This document shows, one piece after another, positions 24,301 to 34,780 of a stretch of DNA of 64,000 nt. The notes below the pieces were generated by a model. That model saw only the letters and a program-made list of their open reading frames with translations. It was not told the DNA's origin and ran no database searches. This DNA comes from Thuidium tamariscinum (Eukaryota; Streptophyta; Bryopsida; Hypnales; Thuidiaceae). The stretch lies in the NCBI GenBank assembly GCA_947034885.2, contig OX344758.2, positions 5,024,501-5,088,500 of the forward strand. The letters are read 5' to 3'. A program made the translations under genes and the position numbers. Within the stretch, counting starts at the first letter, position 1, and each line of letters starts with the position of its first letter.

Positions 24301-24608
24301 TTGATAGCCTTGTGCCTAATGATGCTCTTACTTTGAATAATTGTAGGGTTGTGAAGAGAATGATGTGCAAGTATGAAGATGCATTTAAAAACTTGGATAG
24401 GGCTGATGAACTTGAGCCTAATGTTGCTTTTATTTTGAGTTATCGTGGGGATGTGAAGAAAATGATGGGTAAGTTTGTAGATGCATTGGAGGACTTAAAC
24501 AAGGCTCATGATCTTGAACATGATGATGCTTTCAGTTTGAGGAAGCGTGGAGAGTTGAAGATACAAACATTTGAGCAAGTATGGAGATGCATTGGAGGAC
24601 TTGGATAA
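21385..24608 (+). pseudogene. TPR part of the kinase-TPR gene, separated by stops
   Basis: The reading frame of the kinase exon resumes after TAG and stays open to TAA at 23866-23868, encoding about 24 units of 34 residues of the type KYEDALEDLNRADELEPND followed by AFTL, a variable NRG/IRG and VKRMMG. This is a canonical TPR helix pair, so the product would be a long superhelical protein-binding scaffold behind a kinase. The stop at 21382 replaces a CAG found at the same place in sister units (TTGCAGAGTCGTGGG versus TTGTAGAGTCACAGG). After 23868, about seven more decayed units extend to 24608 with shifts and stops, four of them readable at 24153-24608. Whether the gene is dead, or makes a short kinase and a separate TPR product, cannot be told from sequence. 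Confidence 0.65.
21500..23868 (+). repeat. 102-bp tandem repeat array (TPR codons)
   Basis: About 23 tandem copies of a 102-bp unit, each containing AAGTATGAAGATGCATTGGA and GAGCCTAATGATGCTTTTAC with very few substitutions. Variation is concentrated in a short window after ACTTTG (AGTAATCGT, AAGATTCGT, CAGAGTCGT). Because the unit is a multiple of three, antisense frames also stay open, which creates spurious long minus-strand ORFs. Units at both edges (before 21,500 and after 23,870) are much more diverged. Confidence 0.92.
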
Positions 24609-27235
24609 GGTCTTAAACTTAAGTCAACTTTAAAAATGTAGGTTTGACTTTGGCCAATTTGCCTATATTCAATTAATTCACTTTAATACTTGTACATTGT
24701 TCATTTGTGTAATATACTAATTTAAAAGCCTAATCGCTAGTTAAATATGCTAAGTACAATGTTTGTCTAAGTTTTGGTCAATTTGATTTAGTATGCTAAA
24801 AGTAAATTTTGTTGGACAGTTCTTGATATTTTCTTTAATTTTTGAATATGTATTCATTTAGATACCATGCTCTTTGGATAACAATTCAAGTTTTAACTAT
24901 TTTGGCCAAGGTACTCAATATTTATGGTAAACAATTTAAAAACTTTTACAATGAAGGCAAACTACTTTATCCTTCAATTAGGTTATGAGATTGTTCACTA
25001 GACCTTTGATATTTATTACATTATTTCTAAATTGTTTATAAGAAACTTATATCTAACCCTATTTTGTAGATGATTTGTACTAGGGTTATCATGTTTTAAA
25101 TAATGACAATCAAATTGACACAAAATACACATAGCTAATTGCAATACCAAAGGCTTAATTATTATTGCACATGAGCATTCATCTCTTATCTCTACAAAAA
25201 GGAATTTATTAGAAACACTTATTGTAATTATGGTAATTATTTTAGTTCAAACAACTTATACAATATTTAATTTGTTAACGGACTAAATTTGTAGATTGAA
25301 GGTTCATTTGTCATACTCTAGTATATGACAATTCACAATTATTTATAACATATTGATCTCAAACAACAAATGGCTATTCAAGTAGTGTATATTCTAAATA
25401 TTATCAAGTAGGTCTACCTGTCTTCAACATTGTTGAAGAAGGATAAAGATCAAATTGGAAATTACCCTATTAGTATAATGAGTTTATTCCAAGGGCGACA
25501 ATCAAGTAGGAATCTATGCTAATAGGTTCAATATCTAATATTGATTTAAATTCAATAATCTAATTTGGAATTTTTTAGCCAAAAACATTACTACAACAAC
25601 ATTTTATAGAATACATACCCTAGTTGGAATTCAACACTTGCAATTTTCTATTTCCAACTCGAAGAGGACACTTCCCGTTTTTTAATAACCAACATGCGGT
25701 GGAATATAGGGTACATTTAAATAATGTTAGGTAAAATTTATAAGAAATTTACATATAAATTAGGGGAGATTAAAAGTAGCATGTCTTTTATAAGTAATAT
25801 AGGGAACCGAAAAATATGGTCCATTAGAATTTAGGTAGATATAAATAGGGGCAAAAGAATGGGATCCTAGGAAAAAAATTTAGTAGGTTCAATTAATATT
25901 CTTAGTACTAGTCACATACAGCTCAAGATACAGGTACTATAGTGTATCTACAGCTCATCAAGTACTATGGTATATCTACAGCTCATCTATGGCATATCCC
26001 CAAGTCATATCTTTCCAACATATCTTTCCAGCATATCTGTAACGACAGAGGTCATGTACAATTGTGAAAGCTAGTTCCTCGCTTGATGATTTGAATGCTG
26101 CGCTGATTCAAGCGGACAACGATAAAAACCATCTGATACTGAATCTGCTAATTGATGCAAGTGCAATGAATTTAGTTAGCACCATGACAAAGAAAAATGT
26201 CAATTTGGGTAGCACCATGTCATAGAGCTTGATTTTGTTTTTTCACATGTGATGGAGGACATTAGAACGGCGTATTTTTGATGTAATTTTTTTATATGAG
26301 GCATATATTTGTGGTCATAATTCACAGATGAACTTCATGTCTATATTTTTAAAGACATTTTAATCCCTAAAATCTCTTCAATACTTTTTCAACCCTAATG
26401 TCTTGCTTTTCATGCATGTATTTGTGTTGTATTTTTATTCATGCATTGTTATAACTTGAATCTTTTTTCTATAAGGTATTTGTTAGTAACATGTATTCTC
26501 ATTATTTTTTTTGTTAGTTTTTTTCCTTACAAAGAAAATAGCCTCTAATATATTTCTTTGGCCTACATATTATAAGTAATGATAGATATGATAATATGGG
26601 TAATTTTTTTGCTTTATGTAATGATAGGGGTCCTTTAAATGCTTTCTAGGAGGTAAATAGCCTTCCAAAAAATACCCCACCGCCGCATGTGGGTCCCCCA
26701 AATACACAAGAAGTGTCCTCTCCAAGATTTCCAACAGTTTTCAAGTTGAATAAAAATTGAGCTTTTCACAAATCAAACATTGAAGTAGTAATCATACATC
26801 TCATATTGCACTGAAAACCAACTAGGTTGAAACTTTGTATGACATTAACTTGATTGGTGAGTATATTACCATTTACAATTTGAAAAGTATTTTCCACTGC
26901 TAAGTTTGTTGCACCTCATCACTCCCTATTCACCACCAACTTGGTCACTCACTACAATTTTCACATACTCCATGAGCTTATCATCACTTCATCTTCCATT
27001 ACATTCTCTCCAATTAGGACACACAAACACAAACACATGCAAAAAACAAGAAATTATTCAGCACATCTAGTTAGAATTCACATTGGAACTCTCATTAGTG
27101 GGTGAAAAACAAACTGGAAAGACAGACCTAATAGGAAGCAAGCCAACGGTTATCAAAAGGGAAAGAGAAAACTCAACCAAGGTTTTCTTCCCATACATCA
27201 TGACATCACAACAACTAGACATCACGCGACGTCTA
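24609..27235. other. AT-rich intergenic DNA, no gene seen
   Basis: No coding sequence recognised. A consensus-like TATAAATA at 25840-25847 followed by GGGGC could be a promoter TATA box of a lost element, but nothing downstream is recognisable. A short GC-neutral stretch near 26,050-26,200 looks exon-like without a domain. Confidence 0.55.
25840..25847 (+). promoter_or_regulatory. TATA-box-like TATAAATA
   Basis: A perfect plant-style TATA motif, but with no identified gene or element within 1 kb to the right. Reported only because it is the clearest such motif in this gene-free stretch. Confidence 0.2.
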
Positions 27236-27420
27236 CACTATACCAAAACATGGTAAAAAAAACCCGCGCGTTCGATTTCAAGTGGGTTTTTTTTCCACAG
27301 TTTTGTGCGCGGCTTCAGTTGCGCAGTGCGCGCTCGTATTTTAGTAGATTTTGTGACTGTCAATTCTTTTTTGCGCACTGAGGTTTTTTGTGCGCGCATT
27401 CAGTATACTTTTATAATTTA
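27236..27420 (+). mobile_element. CACTA-type left end without partner (A)
   Basis: CACTATACCAAAACATGG followed by TAAAAAAAACCCGCGCG, matching the MITE termini at 6858, 11098 and 32269. No matching right end in the correct orientation follows within several kb, so this is an end of a longer or truncated element. The right boundary given is arbitrary. Confidence 0.55.
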
Positions 27421-27721
27421 GATGTGTTCTTTTTCATACGTTACCAATTCACTCAATGCTTTGCCACGTACATGCATGCCTAAGTGTGCACATTTCTACA
27501 TGTTGATGGACCATGAAGGCATACACACATTTACATGTACATTTATGTGTTTCTCGTAATGTGTCTCGGATGCAGTATAAGAAGTCAGTTATACAGATGT
27601 AAGATACATGCATTTCCTACAAATGCGTACTGATCATAAAGTAACCAGTACGCAGATTCATTCTTGTATTTAATTAATTTGTAACAACATATTACTTTAT
27701 ACAGCACATTCATGTTCCATA

Positions 27722-27850
27722 TATAGAACAAAACATGGTAAAAAAAAACCCGTAGTGGATTTTCCACTACGATTTTTTTTGCCACTTTTTTGTGACAATG
27801 GAATCCATTGCAAAAAATATTTGAAAACATTGGTAGTCACTTGATTTTTT
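27722..27850 (+). mobile_element. CACTA-type left end without partner (B)
   Basis: TATAGAACAAAACATGG then TAAAAAAAAACCCGTAGTGG, a second copy of the same terminus 0.5 kb from the first and in the same direction, with the first CAC missing. The right boundary is arbitrary. Confidence 0.45.
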
Positions 27851-28315
27851 AGTTGTCAATCGCAACCACAAAAAAGACTCTCTGTTCAAGGTCATGATAT
27901 CAAAGTCTTAGCTTAAAATTCATATCAAATACTAATGTGCACACATGTAGCTTCAAAAAAACAAGTCACGCACGCGGAGAAACATGCATGATTGCACATG
28001 TATGCATTAAAAGGAAAACAAATGCATGCGTTCATTTAAAGAACATGAATACACTCACATACATACTAAAAAAAACATGAATTGAATACGCACATGAATT
28101 CAAATTAAAGGAATGCAAATGTATGCGTACACCTAAAGGAATATGAATGCATATGTACATACATTTGAGAAAAACACAGATGTATGCGTGCATTGAAAGG
28201 AACATAAATGCACATATACATACACTCAAAGAAACACAAATGTATGCATGCATCTAAATTAAATTAAGAACACAAATGCATGCAAGTATTCAATGGAATA
28301 CAAACATGCGCACTT

Positions 28316-28500
28316 ACTAGAACAAAACATGGTAAAAAAAACCCACGCGCGCATCCGATTTTGGGTTTTTTTTTCCATGGTTTTGTACGCATTTTTTTGT
28401 GCGCAAAAAATGAGTCACTGACGTAGACTTTGGTTTTTTTTTTCACTACTAATCGCGCACTCGAGGATACTTATTGTGCGAGGGCACTTTCCACATCAAC
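28316..28500 (+). mobile_element. CACTA-type left end without partner (C)
   Basis: ACTAGAACAAAACATGGT then AAAAAAACCCACGCGCG and a downstream GGGTTTTTTTTTCCATGG, closely resembling the left half of the complete MITE at 32269. Third same-direction end in 1.1 kb. The right boundary is arbitrary. Confidence 0.5.
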
Positions 28501-29399
28501 GCGCACATGTTGTGCGCGTACTAAGAAATTTTATTTTCTCATTAAAGGTGCGTGCTTCCATATACATTTACATTGTATGTCATGAGTTATATATAAGTGT
28601 ACATTCATTATTTACATATCTTCCATCAGTACAATTTTAAAAAAAATCTGAATTCCAATGTAATCATGATTTCATTCAGACTATGATTGTTCTTCTTTCA
28701 GTATATGTACATGTACACCATACCTTCAATCAATAATTAATTCTTGCATGTTGAAAATACGTTACGCATACATAAATTCACAAACCTTCACTGCAAAAGA
28801 ATATGAATGAGGGACCGCACCTTCCTCGGTTCACAACAACTGATGCTATTTTCTTCCACATATTAACTGTTTCCAATATGCATGTGTACAAATGTGCTTC
28901 TATGGATTCATAATTAAATGCCATAAATAGTCCCTCCTCGAACTTCAGTGTTCTATTGCAGCTTCCACACACATACACATGTCCCTAACTTCTACTCATC
29001 ACAACATTGCATATAAGAAGTACTTTAAGAGTAGAATGGATTCACTTCAATCATTCTCAACTTGGAACTTCAAGAACCTATTCAATGATTAATTTATTTA
29101 GACATTGTTCTCTGAATGACTTTCACTATGTCACCTCCTCAACACTGAGTTCTTCAAAACTGTGAGGTAATCAATTTCTTCACGACCCCTACAACATTGT
29201 ATAATACAATACACTTTCCTTCAAATACTTATTCTAAACATTCCTTCTACACACACATATATTTATACAAACACGTACAACACATCACCTTCACCGATGA
29301 GTAGCTGACACTCCATTTGTGTGCATTAACATACATGTAGTCTTTGTAATTTAACTCTTTCATCATGCGCTTTACCTCTCTTATGTACAGCAGCTAGTA
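28501..29399. other. Intergenic DNA, no gene seen
   Basis: Rich in short ACATACAT/ATGTACAT words, as is 27,420-28,310; no coding domain, no RNA gene and no complete element ends recognised. Confidence 0.5.
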
Positions 29400-29760
29400 G
29401 ACTGTCGTGCATTAATATTCTACACGCACACACTTTTGACACGCGCACACTACCCTCTACGCGCATACATCCTCTAGCCTCCTTGCGCGCGCAACCTTTA
29501 CATACGCACAGCCTCTATGCACGCACAGCCTCTACGCGCGTACACCCTGTACGCATGCATACTACACGCGCACAAACTCTCTGCGCACGCACTCCCCATG
29601 TACACTCCACGCGCGTACACTCAATGCTCACGCACTCTCCATGTACGCGAGCACTCTATGCGCACTCACTCTCCATGTGCGCACATCCTGTACGCACACA
29701 CACTTCACTTACACATTGTCTACACACATAGCATGAAATTGAAGTACACACTTTCAATGT
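29400..29760. repeat. Alternating purine/pyrimidine, degenerate CACGCGCAC repeat
   Basis: About 350 bp made of variants of TACGCGCACAC, CTCTACGCGCG and CATGTACGC. The alternation of CG, CA and TA steps is the composition that favours Z-DNA. Short ORFs rich in His, Thr, Ala and Arg in several frames are by-products of the repeat. Confidence 0.7.
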
Positions 29761-31254
29761 GATCACTATACATTCTGATACACTCTGAACGCACAATCTC
29801 TGAAGCTCAAACAACGCGCTTCAAGAGTACACTTTCTGAACAAACAGGAAATATATGTAAATTGCATGCACGCGCTAAACAGAACATCCACTACAAGTTC
29901 TCTACCACTCGTAACTGCATACGAGCAATACATTGACACACTTGGGTGCACATCATGTTACTGGTTTTCCACTACAATGTCCAAACGTCCATCACTTTTT
30001 GGAATTGAATCCATGACCACAGATTTCATGAACATAAAACTATTGCATAGACAAGTAATACTGCTACAGAAATTAATTCACTGTGCTCTCGACAGCATTG
30101 ATTGATTCAATTCAATTTAAAGTTCAACTGAAATACGACTTCTGTCGTCTATTCACCTCTTCCTTTCATTCTTGCACCTCTCCTCAGGGCCCTCGCAATT
30201 ACTCTGAACTTCGGCCATCTCAATTCCATTGCAACATCTGCCTACTACTCCGTCAAATAAGAATTAATTGTGCTCATATGCAATACGGCCTTCTACTTCA
30301 GACAAAGGGAAACATAACTGTCAACAGTACATACCTCTCCTTTTCCAATCGAACCACTACTCATTCCTAATTCATGTCGACGACAACGATCTAACAAGCC
30401 AAATACATTGTCTACTAACTGAAGAGGAAGGTTTGGTCATTACGTGCAAGACCGGCCGGCTGAATACGCAGCACGTAATCATCCTTCACGTTCGAGAACT
30501 CCTTGTTTCGTTCGCGCTCCTCACTACTTTGCAACGTCACTCTGCTCTGGCCAACTTGTACACATACATATGACACTGGACCTGTCCCCAAAAAACTTTT
30601 CTCCGATGACCACCTTGTTCTTCTGCTAGTCTTCACTCCTGTCCAGGCGTTTCATGAAGAAAGCACTTTCCGACTACCACAACGTCCTCCTGAAATACGA
30701 ACATGTACGTCAATCTCCCATTTCGACACTCAATAATACATCACAACTTCGACATCGACTGAAATCCAGCAGCACACAGTACAATTCAAAGGACCCCCTC
30801 TGCTTCTAGGACTTCACAGCCATCACCTAAAGGACATTCATACTGTATTCCTTCTGTGCTAACAATGTACTCTCACACTTTCTCTTTCCATCCGTTCCAC
30901 GTAAACATCATTGGTATTGTAGGCTGCTACTTACATATCCAGGCACCTGCGTCTCCACCTACTCGGACTTGCCGCAAAATCCACTTTCGTCTCCGACTGT
31001 ATTTTCTCTTCTTCCAACAGAAACCCACTCACCATTTCCCCGCCGAAACAAATCGACTTATGCAACAACAGGGTTGACGAATTGCAACGTCCAGGACAAA
31101 ATTACGTCCAAAATCCAGATGTCCGGACGCAGTGGACGCTGTGGACGTAGTCCTCGGTGACCAACGGACGGCATCCGTCGGAAGCAGACGTGCGGACGAA
31201 ACTTCGAACGGGCGGATTGGCGGTCGGGACTACGGACGGAGCAGCGGACGGCAC

Positions 31255-32190
31255 CGTCCGACCGCCCGTCTGCAATCTCCGACCCCCCGTCCGCAGTGTC
31301 CGACCGCCCATCCGCAGTTTCCGACTGCCCGTCCGTAGTGTCCGACCGCAGTCCGTAGTCTCCGACCCCCCGTCCGCAATCTCCGACCCCCCGTCTGCAG
31401 TGTCCGCCCCCCCGTCTGCAGTCTCCGACCGCCCATCCACAGTGTCCGACCGCCTGTCCACAGTCTCCGCCGCCATCGGACACTGCGGACGGCAGCGAAG
31501 ACTGCGGACGGGGGGTCGGAGACTGCGGACGGGGGGGGGGCGGAGACTGCGGACAGGGGGTCGAACACTACGGACGGGGGGTCGGAGACTGCGGACGGGG
31601 GGTCGGAGACTGCGGACGAGGGGGCGGACACTGCGGACGGGCGGTCGGAAACTGTGGACGGGGGGTCGGAGACTGCAGACGAGTGGTCGGACACTACGGA
31701 CGGGGGGGCGGAGACTGCGGACGGGCGGTCGGAAACTGCGGACGGGGGGGCGGAGACTGCAGACGGGGAGTCGGAGACTGTAGATGGGGGGTCGGAGACT
31801 GCAGACGGGGGGGGGGGCGGAGACTGCGGACGAGGGGTCGAATACTGCGGACGGGGGGTCGGAGACTACAAACGGGCGGTCAGACACTACGGACAGGGGG
31901 TCGGAGACTACGGACGGGAGGTCGGAAACTGCGGACGGGGGGTCGGAGACTATAGACGAGGGGTCGGAGACTGCGGATGGGGGATCGGAGACTGCGGACG
32001 GGGGGTCAAACACTACGGACGGGGGGTCAGAGACTGCGGACGGGGGGTCGGAGATTGCGGACGGGCGATCGGAGACTGTGGGCGAGGGGGCGGAGACTGC
32101 GGACGGGGGGGCGGAGATTGCGGACGGGCGATCGGAGACTACGGACGAGGGGTCGGACACTGCGGACGGGGGGTCGGACGGTGCCGTCCG
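31255..32190. repeat. G-rich 21-bp minisatellite with strand switch
   Basis: Units of the type GGAGACTGCGGACGGGGGGT C on the plus strand from about 31,490 to 32,190, and the complementary C-rich form from 31,255 to about 31,470, meeting at CCGCCGCCATCGGACACTG. Runs of five to eight G in regular spacing could form G-quadruplexes. As the period is a multiple of three, frames stay open for hundreds of codons with seven-residue repeats; these are not genes. Confidence 0.9.
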
Positions 32191-32268
32191 CTGCTCCGTC
32201 CGTAGTCCCAACCGCCAATCCGCCCGTCCGAAGTTACGTCCGCACGTCTGCTTCCGACGGATGCCGTC

Positions 32269-32631
32269 GACTAGAACAAAACATGGTAAAAAAAACCCGC
32301 GTGTGCATCTAATTTTGGGTTTTTTTTCCACGTTTTTGTACGCATTTTTCTTTGCGCGTTGCGCGTAGTGAACAGCCAACTTTGGCAGCAATTTCCCACT
32401 GCAATTTTTGGAATTAGGAAGTGTGTCATACATCAATGGAAAGGTATTCAAAATACCTTTCCATTGATGTATGACACACTTCCTAACTCCAAAAATTGCA
32501 GTGGGAAATTGCTGCCAAAGTTGGCTGTTCACTACGCGCAACGCGCAAAGAAAAATGCGTACAAAAACGTGGAAAAAAAACCCAAAATCAGATGCGCATG
32601 CGGGTTTTTTTTACCATGTTTTGTTCTAGTG
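32269..32631. mobile_element. CACTA-type foldback MITE (copy 3) with GTC target duplication
   Basis: A 363-bp palindrome: left ACTAGAACAAAACATGGT, right ACCATGTTTTGTTCTAGTG, centre near 32,455. GTC precedes (32266-32268) and follows (32632-32634). The uninterrupted left arm of the big palindrome holds the empty site at 31167-31169 (a single GAC), which proves both the boundaries and the 3-bp duplication. The first base is G where CACTA predicts C. This element inserted after the palindrome formed. Confidence 0.93.
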
Positions 32632-34044
32632 GTCCGTTGGTCGCCGAGGACTACGTCCACAGCGTCCACTGCGTCCGGACATCTGGATTTTGGACGTAAT
32701 TTTGCCCTGGACGTTGCAATTCGTCAACCCTGTTGTTGCATAAGACGATTTGTTTCGGCGGGGAAATGGTGAGCGGGTTTCTGTTGGAAGAAGAGAAAAT
32801 ACAGTCGGAGACGAAAGTGGATTTTGCGGCAAGTCCGAGTAGGTGGAGACGCAGGTGCCTGGATATGTAAGTAGCAGCCTACAATACCAATGATGTTTAC
32901 GTGGAACGGATGGAAAGAGAAAGTGTGAGAGTACATTGTTAGCACAGAAGGAATACAGTATGAATGTCCTTTAGGTGATGGCTGTGAAGTCCTAGAAGCA
33001 GAGGGGGTCCTTTGAATTGTACTGTGTGCTGCTGGATTTCAGTCGATGTCGAAGTTGTGATGTATTATTGAGTGTCGAAATGGGAGATTGACGTACATGT
33101 TCGTATTTCAGGAGGACGTTGTGGTAGTCGGAAAGTGCTTTCTTCATGAAACGCCTGGACAGGAGTGAAGACTAGCAGAAGAACAAGGTGGTCATCGGAG
33201 AAAAGTTTTTTGGGGACAGGTCCAGTGTCATATGTATGTGTACAAGTTGGCCAGAGCAGAGTGACGTTGCAAAGTAGTGAGGAGCGCGAACGAAACAAGG
33301 AGTTCTCGAACGTGAAGGATGATTACGTGCTGCGTATTCAGCCGGCCGGTCTTGCACGTAATGACCAAACCTTCCTCTTCAGTTAGTAGACAATGTATTT
33401 GGCTTGTTAGATCGTTGTCGTCGACATGAATTAGGAATGAGTAGTGGTTCGATTGGAAAAGGAGAGGTATGTACTGTTGACAGTTATGTTTCCCTTTGTC
33501 TGAAGTAGAAGGCCGTATTGCATATGAGCACAATTAATTCTTATTTGACGGAGTAGTAGGCAGATGTTGCAATGGAATTGAGATGGCCGAAGTTCAGAGT
33601 AATTGCGAGGGCCCTGAGGAGAGGTGCAAGAATGAAAGGAAGAGGTGAATAGACGACAGAAGTCGTATTTCAGTTGAACTTTAAATTGAATTGAATCAAT
33701 CAATGCTGTCGAGAGCACAGTGAATTAATTTCTGTAGCAGTATTACTTGTCTATGCAATAGTTTTATGTTCATGAAATCTGTGGTCATGGATTCAATTCC
33801 AAAAAGTGATGGACGTTTGGACATTGTAGTGGAAAACCAGTAACATGATGTGCACCCAAGTGTGTCAATGTATTGCTCGTATGCAGTTACGAGTGGTAGA
33901 GAACTTGTAGTGGATGTTCTGTTTAGCGCGTGCATGCAATTTACATATATTTCCTGTTTGTTCAGAAAGTGTACTCTTGAAGCGCGTTGTTTGAGGCGGA
34001 CGGCGGCGGAGACTGCGGACGGGGGGGCGAAGACTGCGGACGGG

Positions 34045-34160
34045 CAGGGTTGTCATAACGGACGAGTCAGGGTCACCGGACGGCCCGGACGGATGGACCG
34101 GATGGCTCCATTTTTCAAAGTAGTGGGATTTTTTTGGGTTGACACGTCAGCTTAGAAAGC
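34045..34160 (+). mobile_element. hAT-type left end (CAGGGTTGTC) with CGGAC subterminal words
   Basis: CAGGGTTGTCATAACGGACG followed by repeated CGGAC/CCGGAC words. It directly follows the G-rich repeat remnant at 33996-34044. It is the best candidate for the left end of the element carrying the hAT transposase at 36613-40185. No matching GACAACCCTG was found on the right, so the right limit of the element is unknown. Confidence 0.5.
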
Positions 34161-34445
34161 GAGATCCAGGGCGCGGACGTCTCTGTCAGGGCGCGGACTT
34201 CATCGTGTCATCGTCAGGGCGCGGACACGTACAGGTAGGGTGCGAACCTCAGCGTGTGCGTCAGGGCGCGTACGCGTACAAGTAGGGCGTGGACTTCACC
34301 GTCAGCGTCAGGGCGCGGACTCGAACAAGTAGGGCGCGGACTTCAACGTGTACGTCAGGGCGCGGACGCGTATAGGTAGGGCGCGGACTTCACCGTTAGT
34401 GTTAGGGCGCGGACCTCAACATAAGGGTCAAGGCGCGGACGGTTA
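34160..34445 (+). repeat. GGCGCGGAC repeat block (left of transposase)
   Basis: About twelve copies of AGGGCGCGGAC separated by 10-20 bases of TTCA/GTCAGC-type spacer, all in one orientation. The same word block occurs at 40,440-40,930 and 42,860-43,930. In hAT elements such subterminal repeats bind the transposase; that role here is inference. Confidence 0.8.
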
Positions 34446-34780
34446 GTGAGTTATGGGTTCTATAGGGTAGAAGGTCCGTAACCCCTTAAGGACTTTGTCA
34501 ATTGTGAAGTGGTCAAACTTCTTATGTGAACTAATTTTAGCCTTTTGAGTATGGGTAGTGTTCAAACAACAATCTGAAATTTATTCTAATTCAAACTCTT
34601 AATTCTATATCACCATGAGAAATTACAATTTGTTTTGTACCAATTTTCTAATTGTTATAATTTTTGGTGCAAAAAATGAATGTAAATGAGTACAAATAGA
34701 AAAATCAATCTAAATTATTTGAAATAACCTTGGAAAGTAAAAGTAGTAATAAGGCTTAGCATACAAAATTTTCAATTGGT
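34446..34780. other. AT-rich spacer, nothing recognised
   Basis: Between the GGCGCGGAC block and the foldback at 34781; no ORF or repeat seen. Confidence 0.5.

Larger units (their letters stand above)
31069..32732. mobile_element. Non-autonomous hAT-like element in the palindrome centre
   Basis: It starts CAGGGTTGACGAATTGCAAC and ends with the exact complement at 32732. CAGGG starts are typical of hAT transposons and the start matches those at 34045 and 48223 (CAGGGTTGTC). The interior is full of GTCCG/CGGAC words. The 8-bp flanks (TGCAACAA and TTGTTGCA) are inverted copies rather than a direct duplication, because the surrounding palindrome extends past both ends. It encodes nothing; long minus-strand frames here come from the 21-bp repeat. 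Confidence 0.6.
29806..33995. repeat. 4.2-kb palindrome (inverted duplication)
   Basis: Positions i on the left pair with 63801-i on the right: the outer arms 29806-31166 and 32635-33995 (1361 bp each) are essentially identical inverted copies, shown by identical inverted short ORFs throughout. The pairing continues inward, offset by 366 bp because the right arm has a 363-bp MITE plus a 3-bp duplication. The left boundary is sharp (CTCAAACAACGCGC against unrelated DNA). The right boundary (GCGCGTTGTTTGAG) abuts 49 bp of the same G-rich repeat found in the centre. No protein-coding gene is recognisable in the arms. The near-identity implies recent formation or ongoing gene conversion. Confidence 0.93.

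Noticed and set aside
29483-29762. His/Thr/Arg-rich frames near 29.5 kb
   Set aside because: Translation of an alternating purine/pyrimidine repeat; several frames look equally open.
31102-32541. 479-codon minus-strand open frame and several plus-strand frames in the G-rich region
   Set aside because: They are products of a 21-bp repeat whose period is a multiple of three, and they run through a MITE and a palindrome centre.
29866-33935. Mirror-image pairs of short ORFs in the palindrome arms
   Set aside because: All are under about 100 codons, lack domains and overlap one another in several frames.
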